Shown one piece after another: positions 1 to 8,959 of a stretch of 64,000 nucleotides of DNA (position 1 is the stretch's first letter; each line of letters opens with the position of its first letter). Origin of the DNA: an uncultured Succinivibrio sp. (GTDB lineage Bacteria > Pseudomonadota > Gammaproteobacteria > Enterobacterales > Succinivibrionaceae); contig CAAGAC010000116.1 of NCBI GenBank assembly GCA_900767695.1, forward strand, positions 46,070-110,069. Reading direction: 5' to 3'. Both the position numbers and the translations under genes were made by a program. The notes below the pieces were generated by a model. It saw only the letters and a list, made by a program, of their open reading frames with translations, was not told where the DNA came from and searched no databases.

Positions 1-489
1 CATCTTGCCGCGCAGGGCGTCGAGGAGTTCTATCTTGAGGCGCTCGCGCCCCGAGGGCATGAGCAGCCCGTTGTAGCTCTGCTTGGAGAGTATGCCGAGC
101 GTGGTGCTGTTGAGGAGCGCCAGGTGCTTCTTGGCAAGCTTCTCGTTCTGCGGGCCGGAGACCACGAGCACCGTCTCTATCTGGGCGGTGTGGGCCCTTC
201 CGCCGTAGTCGAGGTTGAAGGTGAAGGGCTGGTCGAAGGAAATGTAGATGTCGCGCGTGCGCTCGGCCTCGGCGGCCTTCTTGGCCGCCTGCTGCGCCGC
301 GATCTCCTCGGGGGTCGGTCCCTTGGGCTCGAACGGGGGCAGCTTCATGAAGTATGCCGCACCCACGTATCCGCCCACGAGGATGCAGAACAGCAGGATC
401 GTGATCAGCACGATCCTCAGGAGCCGCTTACCGCGCCTGGGGGCGGCAAGCTCGTCCCCGCCGTCTGCCTGGGCGTCTTTCTTAGCCAT
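1..489 (-). CDS. fliL: Flagellar basal body-associated protein FliL (C-terminus beyond the window)
   Basis: Partial gene: the start ATG is at 489 and the reading frame is still open at position 1. FliL is an inner-membrane protein that surrounds the stator at the flagellar basal body and supports motor torque. The visible part has a short charged N-terminus (MAKKDAQADGG), one hydrophobic membrane segment at about residues 25-47, an Ala/Glu-rich linker, and the start of the periplasmic domain with the segment FTFNLDYGGRAQIE. It is the last visible gene of the fliE-to-fliL block, 111 bp after fliK with a strong hairpin in the gap. The ribosome binding site is AGGAGAG. Identity rests on the family pattern and on its place directly after fliK. 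Confidence 0.85.
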   Translation of the reverse strand, partial: MAKKDAQADGGDELAAPRRGKRLLRIVLITILLFCILVGGYVGAAYFMKLPPFEPKGPTPEEIAAQQAAKKAAEAERTRDIYISFDQPFTFNLDYGGRAHTAQIETVLVVSGPQNEKLAKKHLALLNSTTLGILSKQSYNGLLMPSGRERLKIELLDALRGKM

Positions 490-571
490 TGCTCTCTCCT
501 ATCATTGCCATTCATTGTAATGCATGCGCTTGTTTTTTTTAATGGATCAAAAGGATCCGTGACGGCCGCAG

Positions 572-604
572 CTGACTTGGCGGGGCGCCGCCCCGCCAAG
601 TCAG
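572..604 (-). terminator. Strong hairpin between fliK and fliL
   Basis: A 15-bp perfect inverted repeat (572-586 with 590-604) with a 3-base loop, very GC-rich. The fliK stop codon lies inside its upstream arm. No T-run follows on the minus strand, so it is not a classic intrinsic terminator. It may attenuate or pause transcription, or protect the fliK 3' end, between fliK and fliL. Confidence 0.55.
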
Positions 605-2523
605 GCAAAGAGGCTAAGCCCGTCCTCCCCGGCAGATCCCGGCACCGGGCCATCCTGCGCCAATTCCACGTCGCCTGAGCCGTCGGAAGGGCCTGTTGCA
701 AATAGCGTGCCGCGGCCCTGCCACTGCCCGCCTTCATTGCCACTGCCCTGCTGCTCCTGCCCCTGGAAGAACCCCGATCCATTGGAACCGTCCTGGGCGA
801 GGCTTCCCTGATCGCCTCCCTCAAGCTCGGCCTGCGCGAAGATCCCGTTTTTAAGCAGGCCATCGCGCAGGGCGTCCATGCCCTGGGCGAGGATCCCGCG
901 GGCCTGGGAGGAGCTTGCCGAGATCCCGATCCTCACGGCGTCGCCGTCCTTGTCCGAGTCTATCTGGATCTGCATCGACCCCAGCCCCTCTGGGTTGAGC
1001 TCGAAATTGATGGTCTTGAGGTTGCGCGATGACATCGCCATCACGGCCTTCGTGATCTCCTCGGCGTTGCGCTTGACGTCCGAGGAGAGCGAGAGCATCG
1101 CGTCGCGCAGATCCTGCGCGTCGAGCGCCTCGCGCGCGGCCGCGCGCGACTGCGAGAGCGGCGAGACGCCGGCAGCCTCCGCCGGGGCCGCCGCGGCGAT
1201 GCCGGTGGCTGAGGCTGCAGATGCAGCTCCTGCCTTCACGGCAGAGCCGCTGTCCTGGGCCTCGGATACGCCTGACTGGGAGGCCTTGCCTGCAAGCATC
1301 TCGAGGGCGCCGTTCACGCCGCCCCTGGCGCTGGCATTCTCCTCAGGCGAGCCCTCGCCCTCGGCATTGCCGCCATCGCCCAGACTGCCATGGCGGAGCA
1401 CCGCAAGCGCCCCGTCGAGGCCGTCGCTTGAAGAGCTGCCGGATGACGCGTCCTGATCGGCACCCGCGCCGGCGCTGGCGCCGTCATCCTGCTCGGGAAA
1501 GAGCTCGGCTGCCGCCTGCACGCTGTCGGCGATGGCGGAGAGCTCGTCGGCAGTCTCCTGCGCAGCCTGCGACTGCGCTGCCCCCGGGGTCTCCGACACC
1601 GTGCCCCTGGTGACCCCGGCGTCCTCGAAAAGCTCGCCGAGCGCGGCGCTGTTCTCTGACACAGGCTTGGCCTCGGAGGGATCCTGCTTGAGCGCCTGCG
1701 CCTCGGCGGCATCTACCGCAAGCTCCTGCATCGCGGCGCCATCGTCCCTATTGGCGGCGGTATCCGCGCCTTCCTGCGCTGCATCGGTCACCGCTTTCTG
1801 CACGGCCCTGCCGGCATCGGCGACTGCCTTGGCGGCGGCATCCATCACCGGATCGCCATCGTCTGAGGCGCCGGGGCCATGGGCCTCGGGCGCGCCTTCC
1901 AGAAGCGTCCAGGAAGGATCCTCCGCATTGCCTGAAGGAGGCAGGGCATTGGGATCAAGCGCGTCCGCCGCGACAAGGGCCGCATCGGCCTCAAGCGCAG
2001 TCTCGTCGACTGCCTGATCCTGCAAGGCGCCATCTGGCGCCTCCTCAGGCTCGTCCGCGCGGGCGGCATCATTTGCCGCCTGGGGCCTTTCAGGCTCGGA
2101 GACGCGCTCCTGCACCTGAGGATCGCCTGCATGGCCATCCCTCTTATCAGCCGCGCGCGCCCTTGAAGAGTCGGCATTGCCGCCTGCCTTGGCAGAGTCT
2201 GCCCTGGGTGAGCCCGCTCTAGGTGACTCCTGCGAGGCGGCCGAAGACGAGGCATCCGAGGACGACCCAAGCGATTCGAGCGCCTGATTTGAGGAGTTCC
2301 TCCTCCTCTGGGCGCCCTGCCCCGAGGAGGGCACATAGCTCGTCCTACCATTGCGCACCGCATTTGACTGCAGCGCCCCGCCAAGGCCCTGGGAGCTGTC
2401 CTTTGAGATCTGCCCCAGGAGCAGCGCGAAGTCGGCTCCAAGCGAGGCGGTCGTGAGCGAGCTGATGCCGCTTGCGGCAAGATCCGCATTCGTCCCAGTG
2501 CTGAGCGCTCCTAACTGATTCAT
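601..2523 (-). CDS. fliK: Flagellar hook-length control protein FliK
   Basis: 640 aa. FliK is exported through the flagellar type III apparatus, measures hook length and switches export specificity through FlhB. The first ~430 residues are low-complexity Ala/Asp/Glu/Ser/Gly sequence, typical of a secreted molecular ruler. The conserved domain is at about residues 465-570, with the family signature NLKTINFELNPEGLGSMQIQ and a segment that reads like the usual RGILAQGMDALRDGL helix. A Gln/Gly-rich tail follows. The start ATG at 2523 has AGGAGG at good spacing. The gene follows fliJ after a 112-bp gap. It is longer than the roughly 400 aa of enteric FliK, mostly through the linker. Confidence 0.9.
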   Translation of the reverse strand: MNQLGALSTGTNADLAASGISSLTTASLGADFALLLGQISKDSSQGLGGALQSNAVRNGRTSYVPSSGQGAQRRRNSSNQALESLGSSSDASSSAASQESPRAGSPRADSAKAGGNADSSRARAADKRDGHAGDPQVQERVSEPERPQAANDAARADEPEEAPDGALQDQAVDETALEADAALVAADALDPNALPPSGNAEDPSWTLLEGAPEAHGPGASDDGDPVMDAAAKAVADAGRAVQKAVTDAAQEGADTAANRDDGAAMQELAVDAAEAQALKQDPSEAKPVSENSAALGELFEDAGVTRGTVSETPGAAQSQAAQETADELSAIADSVQAAAELFPEQDDGASAGAGADQDASSGSSSSDGLDGALAVLRHGSLGDGGNAEGEGSPEENASARGGVNGALEMLAGKASQSGVSEAQDSGSAVKAGAASAASATGIAAAAPAEAAGVSPLSQSRAAAREALDAQDLRDAMLSLSSDVKRNAEEITKAVMAMSSRNLKTINFELNPEGLGSMQIQIDSDKDGDAVRIGISASSSQARGILAQGMDALRDGLLKNGIFAQAELEGGDQGSLAQDGSNGSGFFQGQEQQGSGNEGGQWQGRGTLFATGPSDGSGDVELAQDGPVPGSAGEDGLSLFA

Positions 2524-2563
2524 GCTTCAACCTCCTAAAAAGGCTGTGTTTTTATGAAGTTGC

Positions 2564-2601
2564 CCGCGGCATCTGGGGCGTCCTGCGCCCTTCTGCCGCG
2601 G
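2564..2601 (-). repeat. Nested inverted repeat between fliJ and fliK
   Basis: CCGCGGCA at 2564-2571 pairs with TGCCGCGG at 2594-2601, and GGGCG at 2576-2580 pairs with CGCCC at 2586-2590, so the whole gap can fold into one long hairpin. No T-run follows. It may be a pause or processing site inside the fli operon. Function is not known. Confidence 0.4.
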
Positions 2602-2635
2602 CCTTTTCAGGGATTGATGCAATTAGCTTGCCAGC

Positions 2636-3094
2636 TTACTTGCCGTTCTTTTCGAGCATGATCCTCGCCATCTTCGAGGAGACGGTGTCGTCGGAGAGCT
2701 TGGCCTCGGCGCGCGCCTCCTTTGCAAGGCGCTTTTTGCGGTGGGACTCGATGAGGGACTCGATTATCTTGCGCTGCTGGCGGGCCCTGATGAAGTCGAG
2801 CCGGCACTGCTCGGCGCGCTGCTTCAATCCCTCGAGCACCTGGGTCTGGCGCCTTGCGGCGTCGTCCAGGCGGGAGATGAAGTCCTCGTATGCAAGGTAC
2901 TGGTTCATCGAGAGTATGGAGGCGGACTTCTGCTCCATCTCCTTCACATAGAGAGCGCGGAAGTCTGAGAGCTTCTGGATCTGGGCCTCGCAGCCTGCGA
3001 CTGCTGCAAGCGACTGGCTCCACTTGGACTGGGCCGCGTCCTCGCTTTTCTTTCGAAGCTCGAGCACGCGCTCAAGCCCGCGGTCGGAGGCCAT
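2636..3094 (-). CDS. fliJ: Flagellar export chaperone FliJ
   Basis: 152 aa, close to the usual ~147 aa. FliJ is a coiled-coil protein that sits in the centre of the FliI ATPase ring and helps couple ATP hydrolysis to export. The sequence is almost entirely charged heptad-like helix with Arg/Lys/Glu/Gln and few aromatics, opening MASDRGLERVLELRKKSED. It starts 3 bp after the fliI stop, so it is translationally coupled to it. Sequence conservation in this family is low, so the name leans on coiled-coil character, size and position between fliI and fliK. Confidence 0.85.
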   Translation of the reverse strand: MASDRGLERVLELRKKSEDAAQSKWSQSLAAVAGCEAQIQKLSDFRALYVKEMEQKSASILSMNQYLAYEDFISRLDDAARRQTQVLEGLKQRAEQCRLDFIRARQQRKIIESLIESHRKKRLAKEARAEAKLSDDTVSSKMARIMLEKNGK

Positions 3095-3097
3095 TCA

Positions 3098-4555
3098 TCA
3101 CCTCACGCGCTGGAAGGCGCCCTGGCCCTGGGGCCTGCCGCCCTGCGCGGGCGGCCTGGCCCCGCCCTGGGCATTGGCGATCGCCTGGGCCTGCTGGGCC
3201 TTCAGCGCGTCGGTGCGCTTCTGGGCGTCGCCGATGAGCACCAGCGCGACCTTCTTCATGTCCTCGACGCTCTGGGCGTAGGGGATCACCTGCCTGAAGT
3301 CCTGCTGGGTGAACTCGTCGATGTAGGGCTTGATCATGATCGCCTGATCGATGCGCGGATCGGAGCCCTTCTGGTAGGCGCCGATCTGGATGAGCTCGCG
3401 GCTCTCGTTGTACTGGGCCACGCACTGCCTGATGGTGCGCGCCATCACCAGGTGCTCCTGGGTGACCACGGCCGGCATCACGCGGCTTATCGACTTCTCG
3501 ACGTCGATGGCCGGGTAGTGCCCGGCGTCGGCGAGCGCGCGGGAGAGCACGATGTGCCCGTCGAGGATGGCGCGGGCGGAGTCGGCTATGGGGTCCTGGA
3601 GATCGTCGCCCTCGACGAGCACCGTGAAGAACGCGGTGATCGACCCCTGCCCCTCGCCGCCGTTGCCGGCGCGCTCGACGAGCGCCGGGAGCCTTGCAAA
3701 CACCGATGGCGGGTAGCCCTTGGTCGCAGGCGGCTCGCCGACAGCCAGCGCAATCTCGCGCTGGGCCATGGCGTAGCGGGTGAGGGAGTCTACGAGCAGG
3801 AGCACGCTCTTTCCCTGATCGCGAAAGTACTCGGCGATCGAGAGCGTGGTCTCGCAGCCCTTGAGACGCATCAAAGGCGAGGCGTCTGCAGGGGCGGCCA
3901 CCACCACGCTGCGCGCCCTGCCCTCGGCGCCCAGGATGTCGTCGATGAACTCGCGCACCTCGCGCCCGCGCTCGCCGATGAGCCCGACGACGACCACGTC
4001 GGCGCTGGTGCCGCGGGTCATCATGCCCAGGAGCACCGACTTGCCCACGCCCGAGCCTGCGAAGAGGCCCATGCGCTGGCCCTTGCCGATGGTGAGCAGG
4101 GAGTTGATGGCGCGCACGCCGACGTCGAGGGGCTCCTTGATGGGGCGCCTTGCCATCGGGTTGACCTTGCGGTGGCGGTAGCGCGGGCCGCGGCGCGGGG
4201 GCAAGGGCCCGAGGCCGTCGATGGGGTTGCCGATGCCGTCCACGACGCGCCCCAGGAGGTGGTCGCCGTAGGGGAAGTCGTCGCCCGAGGTGTCCGGGGT
4301 CACCGGATCGCCGCTCTCGACGCCCGCAATCTCCTCGGTGGGCATCAGGAAGGTGGTCCTGCCCGAGAAGCCCACCACCTCGGCGCGCATCGGGCCGTCG
4401 GCGGTGTCGATGCGGCAGCGCGTGCCCACGGGCACGCGGATCCCGGTGCACTCGAGCGTGAGCCCGACCACGCGGGTCAGCACGCCGGAGACGGACGGTG
4501 TCCTCTCCTTCTCGGGGATGTCGATGGATTCAAGGCGCGAGAGCAGGCGGTTCAT
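3098..4555 (-). CDS. fliI: Flagellum-specific ATPase FliI
   Basis: 485 aa. Cytoplasmic ATPase related to the F1 beta subunit; it energises flagellar type III export together with FliH and FliJ. The Walker A loop AGSGVGKS is at residues 166-173, the Walker B region is LLLVDSLTR near 250, and the family segment GEPPATKGYPPSVFARLP follows directly. The C-terminus carries an unusual ~35-residue Gln/Ala/Gly/Pro tail after the usual end. The start ATG overlaps the fliH stop by 4 bp (ATGA), which points to coupled translation. Confidence 0.97.
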   Translation of the reverse strand: MNRLLSRLESIDIPEKERTPSVSGVLTRVVGLTLECTGIRVPVGTRCRIDTADGPMRAEVVGFSGRTTFLMPTEEIAGVESGDPVTPDTSGDDFPYGDHLLGRVVDGIGNPIDGLGPLPPRRGPRYRHRKVNPMARRPIKEPLDVGVRAINSLLTIGKGQRMGLFAGSGVGKSVLLGMMTRGTSADVVVVGLIGERGREVREFIDDILGAEGRARSVVVAAPADASPLMRLKGCETTLSIAEYFRDQGKSVLLLVDSLTRYAMAQREIALAVGEPPATKGYPPSVFARLPALVERAGNGGEGQGSITAFFTVLVEGDDLQDPIADSARAILDGHIVLSRALADAGHYPAIDVEKSISRVMPAVVTQEHLVMARTIRQCVAQYNESRELIQIGAYQKGSDPRIDQAIMIKPYIDEFTQQDFRQVIPYAQSVEDMKKVALVLIGDAQKRTDALKAQQAQAIANAQGGARPPAQGGRPQGQGAFQRVR

Positions 4556-5868
4556 GCCCCGCTCCCTCCGGGAGCATCCCCGGCAGGAGGCTCTGGCGCG
4601 GCATCGGGCTGGGGGCCTGCAGGCTCAGGCTGCGGCGCCTCGCTCTGAGCGCCCTGCCCCTGGGGGGCGGGCTGCCCGCCCTGCGCGGCCTGCACCTGGG
4701 ACTCTGCCTGGGCCTGCGCCTGAGCCTTTTCCTCCTGCGCCATCAGATCCTTGAGATCCTGGGGAACCTCCAGGGGCTTTTCAGGCTTCGCGTCCCAGGC
4801 CGGGGATCCCGGGATCTCCTCGCGCGCGGCGCTCTCGACGGCCTCGGACGAGGCCTCGAGGAAGTCCTGGCAGATGGCGTCGATGCGATCGGCAAGGCGC
4901 TCCCTCACGGTCGAGCCGCCCGAGGAGACCGTGACGTCGCCCGGGGCGAGATCTGTGGAGGTCTTTATCTTCCAGTGCTGGGAGTCCATGTACTCGCGCC
5001 CGGCGGCGGCCTCGACCAGGGCCGCGTCGTCGGGGTTCATCGTGATCTCGGCCCCGCCCTCGGGATCGGGCAGCGCGGCCATGGCGGTCTCGACGGTCCT
5101 TAGCAGGAACTCAGGATCAGCGCGCGCCTCGCGCCTGATCACGGCCGAGGCAAGCTTCGAGACCATCATGACGATGCGCTCGGTGACGTCGCGGTCGACC
5201 TCGCGCAGGGGATTTGCCAGGGCGTCGGCTAGGTGGCGGAAGCGCTCTGACTGCTCGAGCACCACCTCCTCGCCCTGGGAGAGGCCCTCGGCGCGTCCCT
5301 TCTGGAAGCCCTCCTCGCGCCCCTTGGCATAGCCTGCCTCAAGGCCCTTGGAGCTGCCCTCGGCGAAGCCCTTCTCGGACCCCTGCCTGAGGCCCTCCTC
5401 CATGCCCTGCTTCAATCCTTCCTCATGGCCCTTGGCAAAGCCCTCGTCATGGCCTTCCCTCGCCGCCTCGGCGCGGATCTCGTCAAGCTGGCCTGCTGTC
5501 AGAGCCGGGCCTGCGGGAGCCTCCTGCGCGGCCTTCTCCTCGGCCTCCCTGCGCTCCTGCTCCTCGCGCTCAAGCCTTGCCTCCTCGGCCTTCTTCTGCT
5601 CAAGAAGCTTCTTCTGGCGCGCAAGGGCGCGGCGCTGCTCGAAGTAGTCGGGAGGGTAGCCCAGGGCATTGGTCTCTCCGTCGCGGTCCTCGCCTAGCAT
5701 CGGCCACTGCTTGACCTCGTAGGCCCCGGCCTTTTCAGAGGGGATCACGCGGGCGATCGGCTCGTCGTAGCGGGCGTCGGTGTACTGCGGCTCCGAGTTC
5801 ACGACGTCGTCGCCGGTCACGACCTCTGGATCGAGGCCTTCCTTCTTCTTGGGCTGCGTCTCTGCCAT
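4552..5868 (-). CDS. fliH: Flagellar export regulator FliH with an extended GxxxG repeat
   Basis: 438 aa, well above the ~235 aa of enteric FliH. FliH binds FliI, docks it to the C-ring and regulates ATP hydrolysis. The N-terminal ~90 residues are acidic and charged. At about residues 135-200 there is an unbroken run of glycines at every fourth position (GHDEG, GFAKG, GHEEG and so on), the FliH glycine-repeat helix in a long form. The conserved C-terminal domain (REVDRDVTERIVMMVSKLA onward) spans roughly 215-330. A Gln/Ala/Pro-rich tail of about 70 residues follows and is absent from the standard family. It lies 11 bp after fliG. Confidence 0.92.
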   Translation of the reverse strand: MAETQPKKKEGLDPEVVTGDDVVNSEPQYTDARYDEPIARVIPSEKAGAYEVKQWPMLGEDRDGETNALGYPPDYFEQRRALARQKKLLEQKKAEEARLEREEQERREAEEKAAQEAPAGPALTAGQLDEIRAEAAREGHDEGFAKGHEEGLKQGMEEGLRQGSEKGFAEGSSKGLEAGYAKGREEGFQKGRAEGLSQGEEVVLEQSERFRHLADALANPLREVDRDVTERIVMMVSKLASAVIRREARADPEFLLRTVETAMAALPDPEGGAEITMNPDDAALVEAAAGREYMDSQHWKIKTSTDLAPGDVTVSSGGSTVRERLADRIDAICQDFLEASSEAVESAAREEIPGSPAWDAKPEKPLEVPQDLKDLMAQEEKAQAQAQAESQVQAAQGGQPAPQGQGAQSEAPQPEPAGPQPDAAPEPPAGDAPGGSGA

Positions 5869-5879
5869 GGCTCAGGCCG

Positions 5880-7013
5880 CTACACGAAGTCGCTGTTGCT
5901 GCCGCCGCGGGAGAGCACGATCTGGCCCGAGTCGGAGAGCTTGTGGGCGATGTTGAGGATCTCCTTCTGGGCGGCCTCGACGTCGGCGATCTTGGTGGGA
6001 CCCATCGAGGCGAGATCCTCCTTCATGGAGTCGGCGGCGCGCGAGGACATGTTCTTGAAGAACTTGTCCTTGAGCGTGTCGTCGGCGCCCTTGAGGGCCT
6101 TCTGGAGCACGTCCGAGGGCACCTCGCGCAGCAGCGTCTGGATCGAGCGGTCGTCGACGTCGGCGAGGTTCTCGAACACGAACATGAGATCCTCGATCTG
6201 GGTGCCGATCTCCTTGTCCTGCGACTGGATGGCGTTCATGAGCTGGGTCTCCGTCGAGGAGTCGAGGAAGTTCATGATGTCCGCCGCGCTCTTGAGGCCG
6301 CCGACCTTGGCGGTCTGGGAGCCTGCGGAGCCTGCAAACTGCTTTTCCATGATCTCGTTCAATTCCTGCAATGCGGCAGGCTGCACTTCCTCCAACGTGG
6401 CGATGCGCATGATGAGATCGAGGCGCACGGGCTCCGGGAACTGGGAGAGGATCTCCGCGCTCTGCTCCGGGTCGAGGTAGGAGAGCACGATGGTCTGGAT
6501 CTGCGGGTGCTCGTTCTGGATGATGGTGGCCACCTGCCTTGCGTCCATCCACTTGAGGGAGTCGAGGCCGCGCGAGCCTGTGCCAAGGGAGATCTGCTCG
6601 ACAAGGTTGTTGGCCTTGTCCTCGCCCAGGGCCGCGACCAGGGCGTGGCGCACGAAGTCCGAGCTGCCAAGCCCCAGGTTCGAGTGCTTGGTGATGTCCA
6701 TGAGGAAGGACTTGTGGACGGCGTTGACCTGCTCGTTGGTGAAGCGCCCGGCCTGGGACATGCGCATGCCGAGCTTCTGCACCTGCTTTGGCTGCAGGTT
6801 GCGGAAGACCTCGGCCGCGTCGTCCTCGGAGAGCGAGAGCATCAGGAGCACGGCCTTGTCCAGGCCCGTCATGCCCTGCAGCGCCGCGCGCTCGTCGTCG
6901 TTGAGCTCGAGGCTGCCGTTCTGCATCGACTTGCCTACCCTGTCCAATGCCTGGGAGGTGCCGGGAGCCTTGTTCGGGGCCGCCGCCGGGAGGTTCTTGT
7001 TGTCATCAGCCAT
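5880..7013 (-). CDS. fliG: Flagellar motor switch protein FliG
   Basis: 377 aa. FliG is the C-ring rotor protein that contacts the stator and FliF and sets rotation direction with FliM and FliN. The sequence begins with a ~40-residue Asn/Ala-rich extension, then the N-terminal domain (LDKAVLLMLSLSEDDAAEVF). The EHPQ motif of the middle domain follows (IIQNEHPQIQTIVLSYL), then the C-terminal torque helix with the charged residues (DVDDRSIQTLLREV). The last residues NSDFV resemble the family ending. It is 42 bp after fliF and 11 bp before fliH, in the same operon. Confidence 0.97.
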   Translation of the reverse strand: MADDNKNLPAAAPNKAPGTSQALDRVGKSMQNGSLELNDDERAALQGMTGLDKAVLLMLSLSEDDAAEVFRNLQPKQVQKLGMRMSQAGRFTNEQVNAVHKSFLMDITKHSNLGLGSSDFVRHALVAALGEDKANNLVEQISLGTGSRGLDSLKWMDARQVATIIQNEHPQIQTIVLSYLDPEQSAEILSQFPEPVRLDLIMRIATLEEVQPAALQELNEIMEKQFAGSAGSQTAKVGGLKSAADIMNFLDSSTETQLMNAIQSQDKEIGTQIEDLMFVFENLADVDDRSIQTLLREVPSDVLQKALKGADDTLKDKFFKNMSSRAADSMKEDLASMGPTKIADVEAAQKEILNIAHKLSDSGQIVLSRGGSNSDFV

Positions 7014-7055
7014 TTGCGCAAATCCTCAGGCGCGCGCCTCCACGGGCGCGGCGCC

Positions 7056-8936
7056 TCAGCTCTTCTTCTCGGTAGTCTTGTCCTTCGAGTCGCTGTCGAG
7101 CCACTCCTTGATGACCTCGGCCGTGAGCTGCGGCTCGTTGGATGCCAGCGTGCGCACCGCCTTGAGCAGATCGGCCTCCTTGTGGAGATCCGGCAGGTCG
7201 ATGCCGCCGCTGTCGTTGATGGAGTACACCTGGTCCTCCATCTCCTTGTTCTTGGTGATGAGGTCGAGATCGTCGTTGCCCTCGAGCGCCGAGCCGTCGT
7301 CCATGTCGACGTCGTTCTGCTCCTCGAGATCGGCCTCCTCCTCCTCGCGGTGCAGGAGCTTCATCAGCATCGGCCTGATGACGAAGACCACGAGCACGAT
7401 GATGACGAGGACGGCGCCCAGGACCCTCACGAGGCGGTAGAAGTAGTTCTGGCGGTACCAGGGCAGCGGCGGGCGCTCGTCCTCGTGCGGGAAGGACACC
7501 GTCTCGACGCTCACAAAGTCGCCGCGGGCCTGGTCGAGGCCGAGGCCGCCGCGCACGAGGTCTGCGATCTTGTCGAGATCCTCCTTGGGGCGCGGCGCGT
7601 AGGTCACGTTGCCGTCGGCGTCGACCTTGCGCATGTAGTCAACCGCGACCGAGACCGTCAGGCGCTGGACCATGTTGGTCGGGCGCACGGTGTGGCGCAC
7701 CGTGGTGTCGACCTCATAGTTGCGCACGGCCTCGCGGCTCTCCTTGCGCTGCTCGGTAGACTGGTTGCCCTCGGTCGCGGTGCCGTTCCTCAGCTGCTGG
7801 GGAATGGCCGCGTTGGCGGGAGGCTGGTTCGAGAGCGAGCCGGGCACGCCGTAGGGATTGCCCTTTTCATTGCCGCCCTGCTGCTCCTTCAATGTCTCGG
7901 ACCTCACGGCCTGGCTGTCGGGGTTGTAGAGCTGGGCGGTCTCCTCCTGCTTGGTGGTGTCGAGCGTGACGTCCACCTCGGCCGAGTAGTTTCCAAGCCC
8001 GAGCATCGGGGCGAGGATGGTGTCGAGCTTGTCGCGGTACTGCGCCTCGCGCATCGTGTGCATCTCGAACTCGCGCTGGAGCTTGTTCTCGGCGCTGTCG
8101 TCGCGGCGGTCGTCGGAGAGCAGGCGGCCCTGCTGATCGGTGACGGTGACGTCCTTGGAGAGCAGGTTGTGCACGGCCGAGGCGACCATGAACCGGATCG
8201 AGGAGACGTTCTCGGGGCTCAGGTAGGCGCCGTTCTTGAGGGTGACGACCACGGCTGCCGACGGGCGGCTCTTCTCGCGGGCGAAGACGTTCTCCTTGGG
8301 GATGGCCAGGAGCACGGTGGCCCTCTCGATGCCGTCTATCCTCTCGATGGCGCGGGCGAGCTGGATCTCGCGGCCGTGCTTGATGCGCTCGTTCTCCATG
8401 TGCTGGGAGACGCCGAAGCCGCTGTCGGTCATCAGGATCGAGTCGCCGATGTCGCTGGTCTCCTTGGGCAGGGCGACGCCCTGGCGCAGCATCTGGGAGG
8501 TGATGTCGGAGTACTTGGTCGCGTCCACGAAGATCGCCTCGCCCGAGAGGCGGTACTTGTAGCCTCCGTTGTCGAGGAAGTCGAGAACCTTGCCGATCTC
8601 CTGGGGCGAGTAGGTGCCAAGCTGCCTCTCGGTGGCCGGAGCGTTGGACGAGCTGCCGCCATGGAGCGAGAAGATGGTGAAGATGATCACCGCCACGAAG
8701 AGGGCGAGGAAGCCCAGCAGCGTGACGCGGTGGAGCACGTCGCCGTTGTGGATGAAGTCGGAGAGGAACGCGAGAAGCCGCCTGAAGGCGCCCTGCCTTG
8801 CGGCGGGGGCCTCGGATGCGGTCGCGGCGCCGGCCTTGGGATTGGTCAGCGCCGTGCTGCTTCCGCCGGCCACTGCGGGCACGGCGCTGCCTGAAGCCTG
8901 GCCCGCCGCGGGAACGGGTAAATCGTTGTCTGCCAT
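7056..8936 (-). CDS. fliF: Flagellar MS-ring protein FliF
   Basis: 626 aa. FliF forms the inner-membrane MS ring that nucleates flagellar assembly. There is an Ala/Gly-rich cytoplasmic N-terminus, a first membrane span at about residues 70-92 (VTLLGFLALFVAVIIFTIF), and a large periplasmic region with ring-building motifs (ALARAIERIDGIERATVLLAIP-type segment). A Pro-rich, Asn-rich loop with NPYGVPGSLSNQPP follows. The second membrane span is at about 500-520 (VLGAVLVIIVLVVFVIRPML), before the short cytoplasmic FliG-binding tail. It follows fliE by 23 bp in the sigma-54-dependent fliE operon. Confidence 0.97.
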   Translation of the reverse strand: MADNDLPVPAAGQASGSAVPAVAGGSSTALTNPKAGAATASEAPAARQGAFRRLLAFLSDFIHNGDVLHRVTLLGFLALFVAVIIFTIFSLHGGSSSNAPATERQLGTYSPQEIGKVLDFLDNGGYKYRLSGEAIFVDATKYSDITSQMLRQGVALPKETSDIGDSILMTDSGFGVSQHMENERIKHGREIQLARAIERIDGIERATVLLAIPKENVFAREKSRPSAAVVVTLKNGAYLSPENVSSIRFMVASAVHNLLSKDVTVTDQQGRLLSDDRRDDSAENKLQREFEMHTMREAQYRDKLDTILAPMLGLGNYSAEVDVTLDTTKQEETAQLYNPDSQAVRSETLKEQQGGNEKGNPYGVPGSLSNQPPANAAIPQQLRNGTATEGNQSTEQRKESREAVRNYEVDTTVRHTVRPTNMVQRLTVSVAVDYMRKVDADGNVTYAPRPKEDLDKIADLVRGGLGLDQARGDFVSVETVSFPHEDERPPLPWYRQNYFYRLVRVLGAVLVIIVLVVFVIRPMLMKLLHREEEEADLEEQNDVDMDDGSALEGNDDLDLITKNKEMEDQVYSINDSGGIDLPDLHKEADLLKAVRTLASNEPQLTAEVIKEWLDSDSKDKTTEKKS

Positions 8937-8959
8937 TTTCTACGCCTGTTTCCCAAGGA

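Noticed and set aside
3452..4648. 398-codon plus-strand open frame
   Set aside because: Antisense to fliI; the real gene has Walker motifs and correct operon spacing.
5943..8894. Very long open frame (983 codons) on the plus strand
   Set aside because: It lies opposite fliG and fliF, which have complete family motifs. The translation is Leu/Val/Arg/His/Gly-rich, as expected from the antisense of GC-rich genes, and has no domain pattern.
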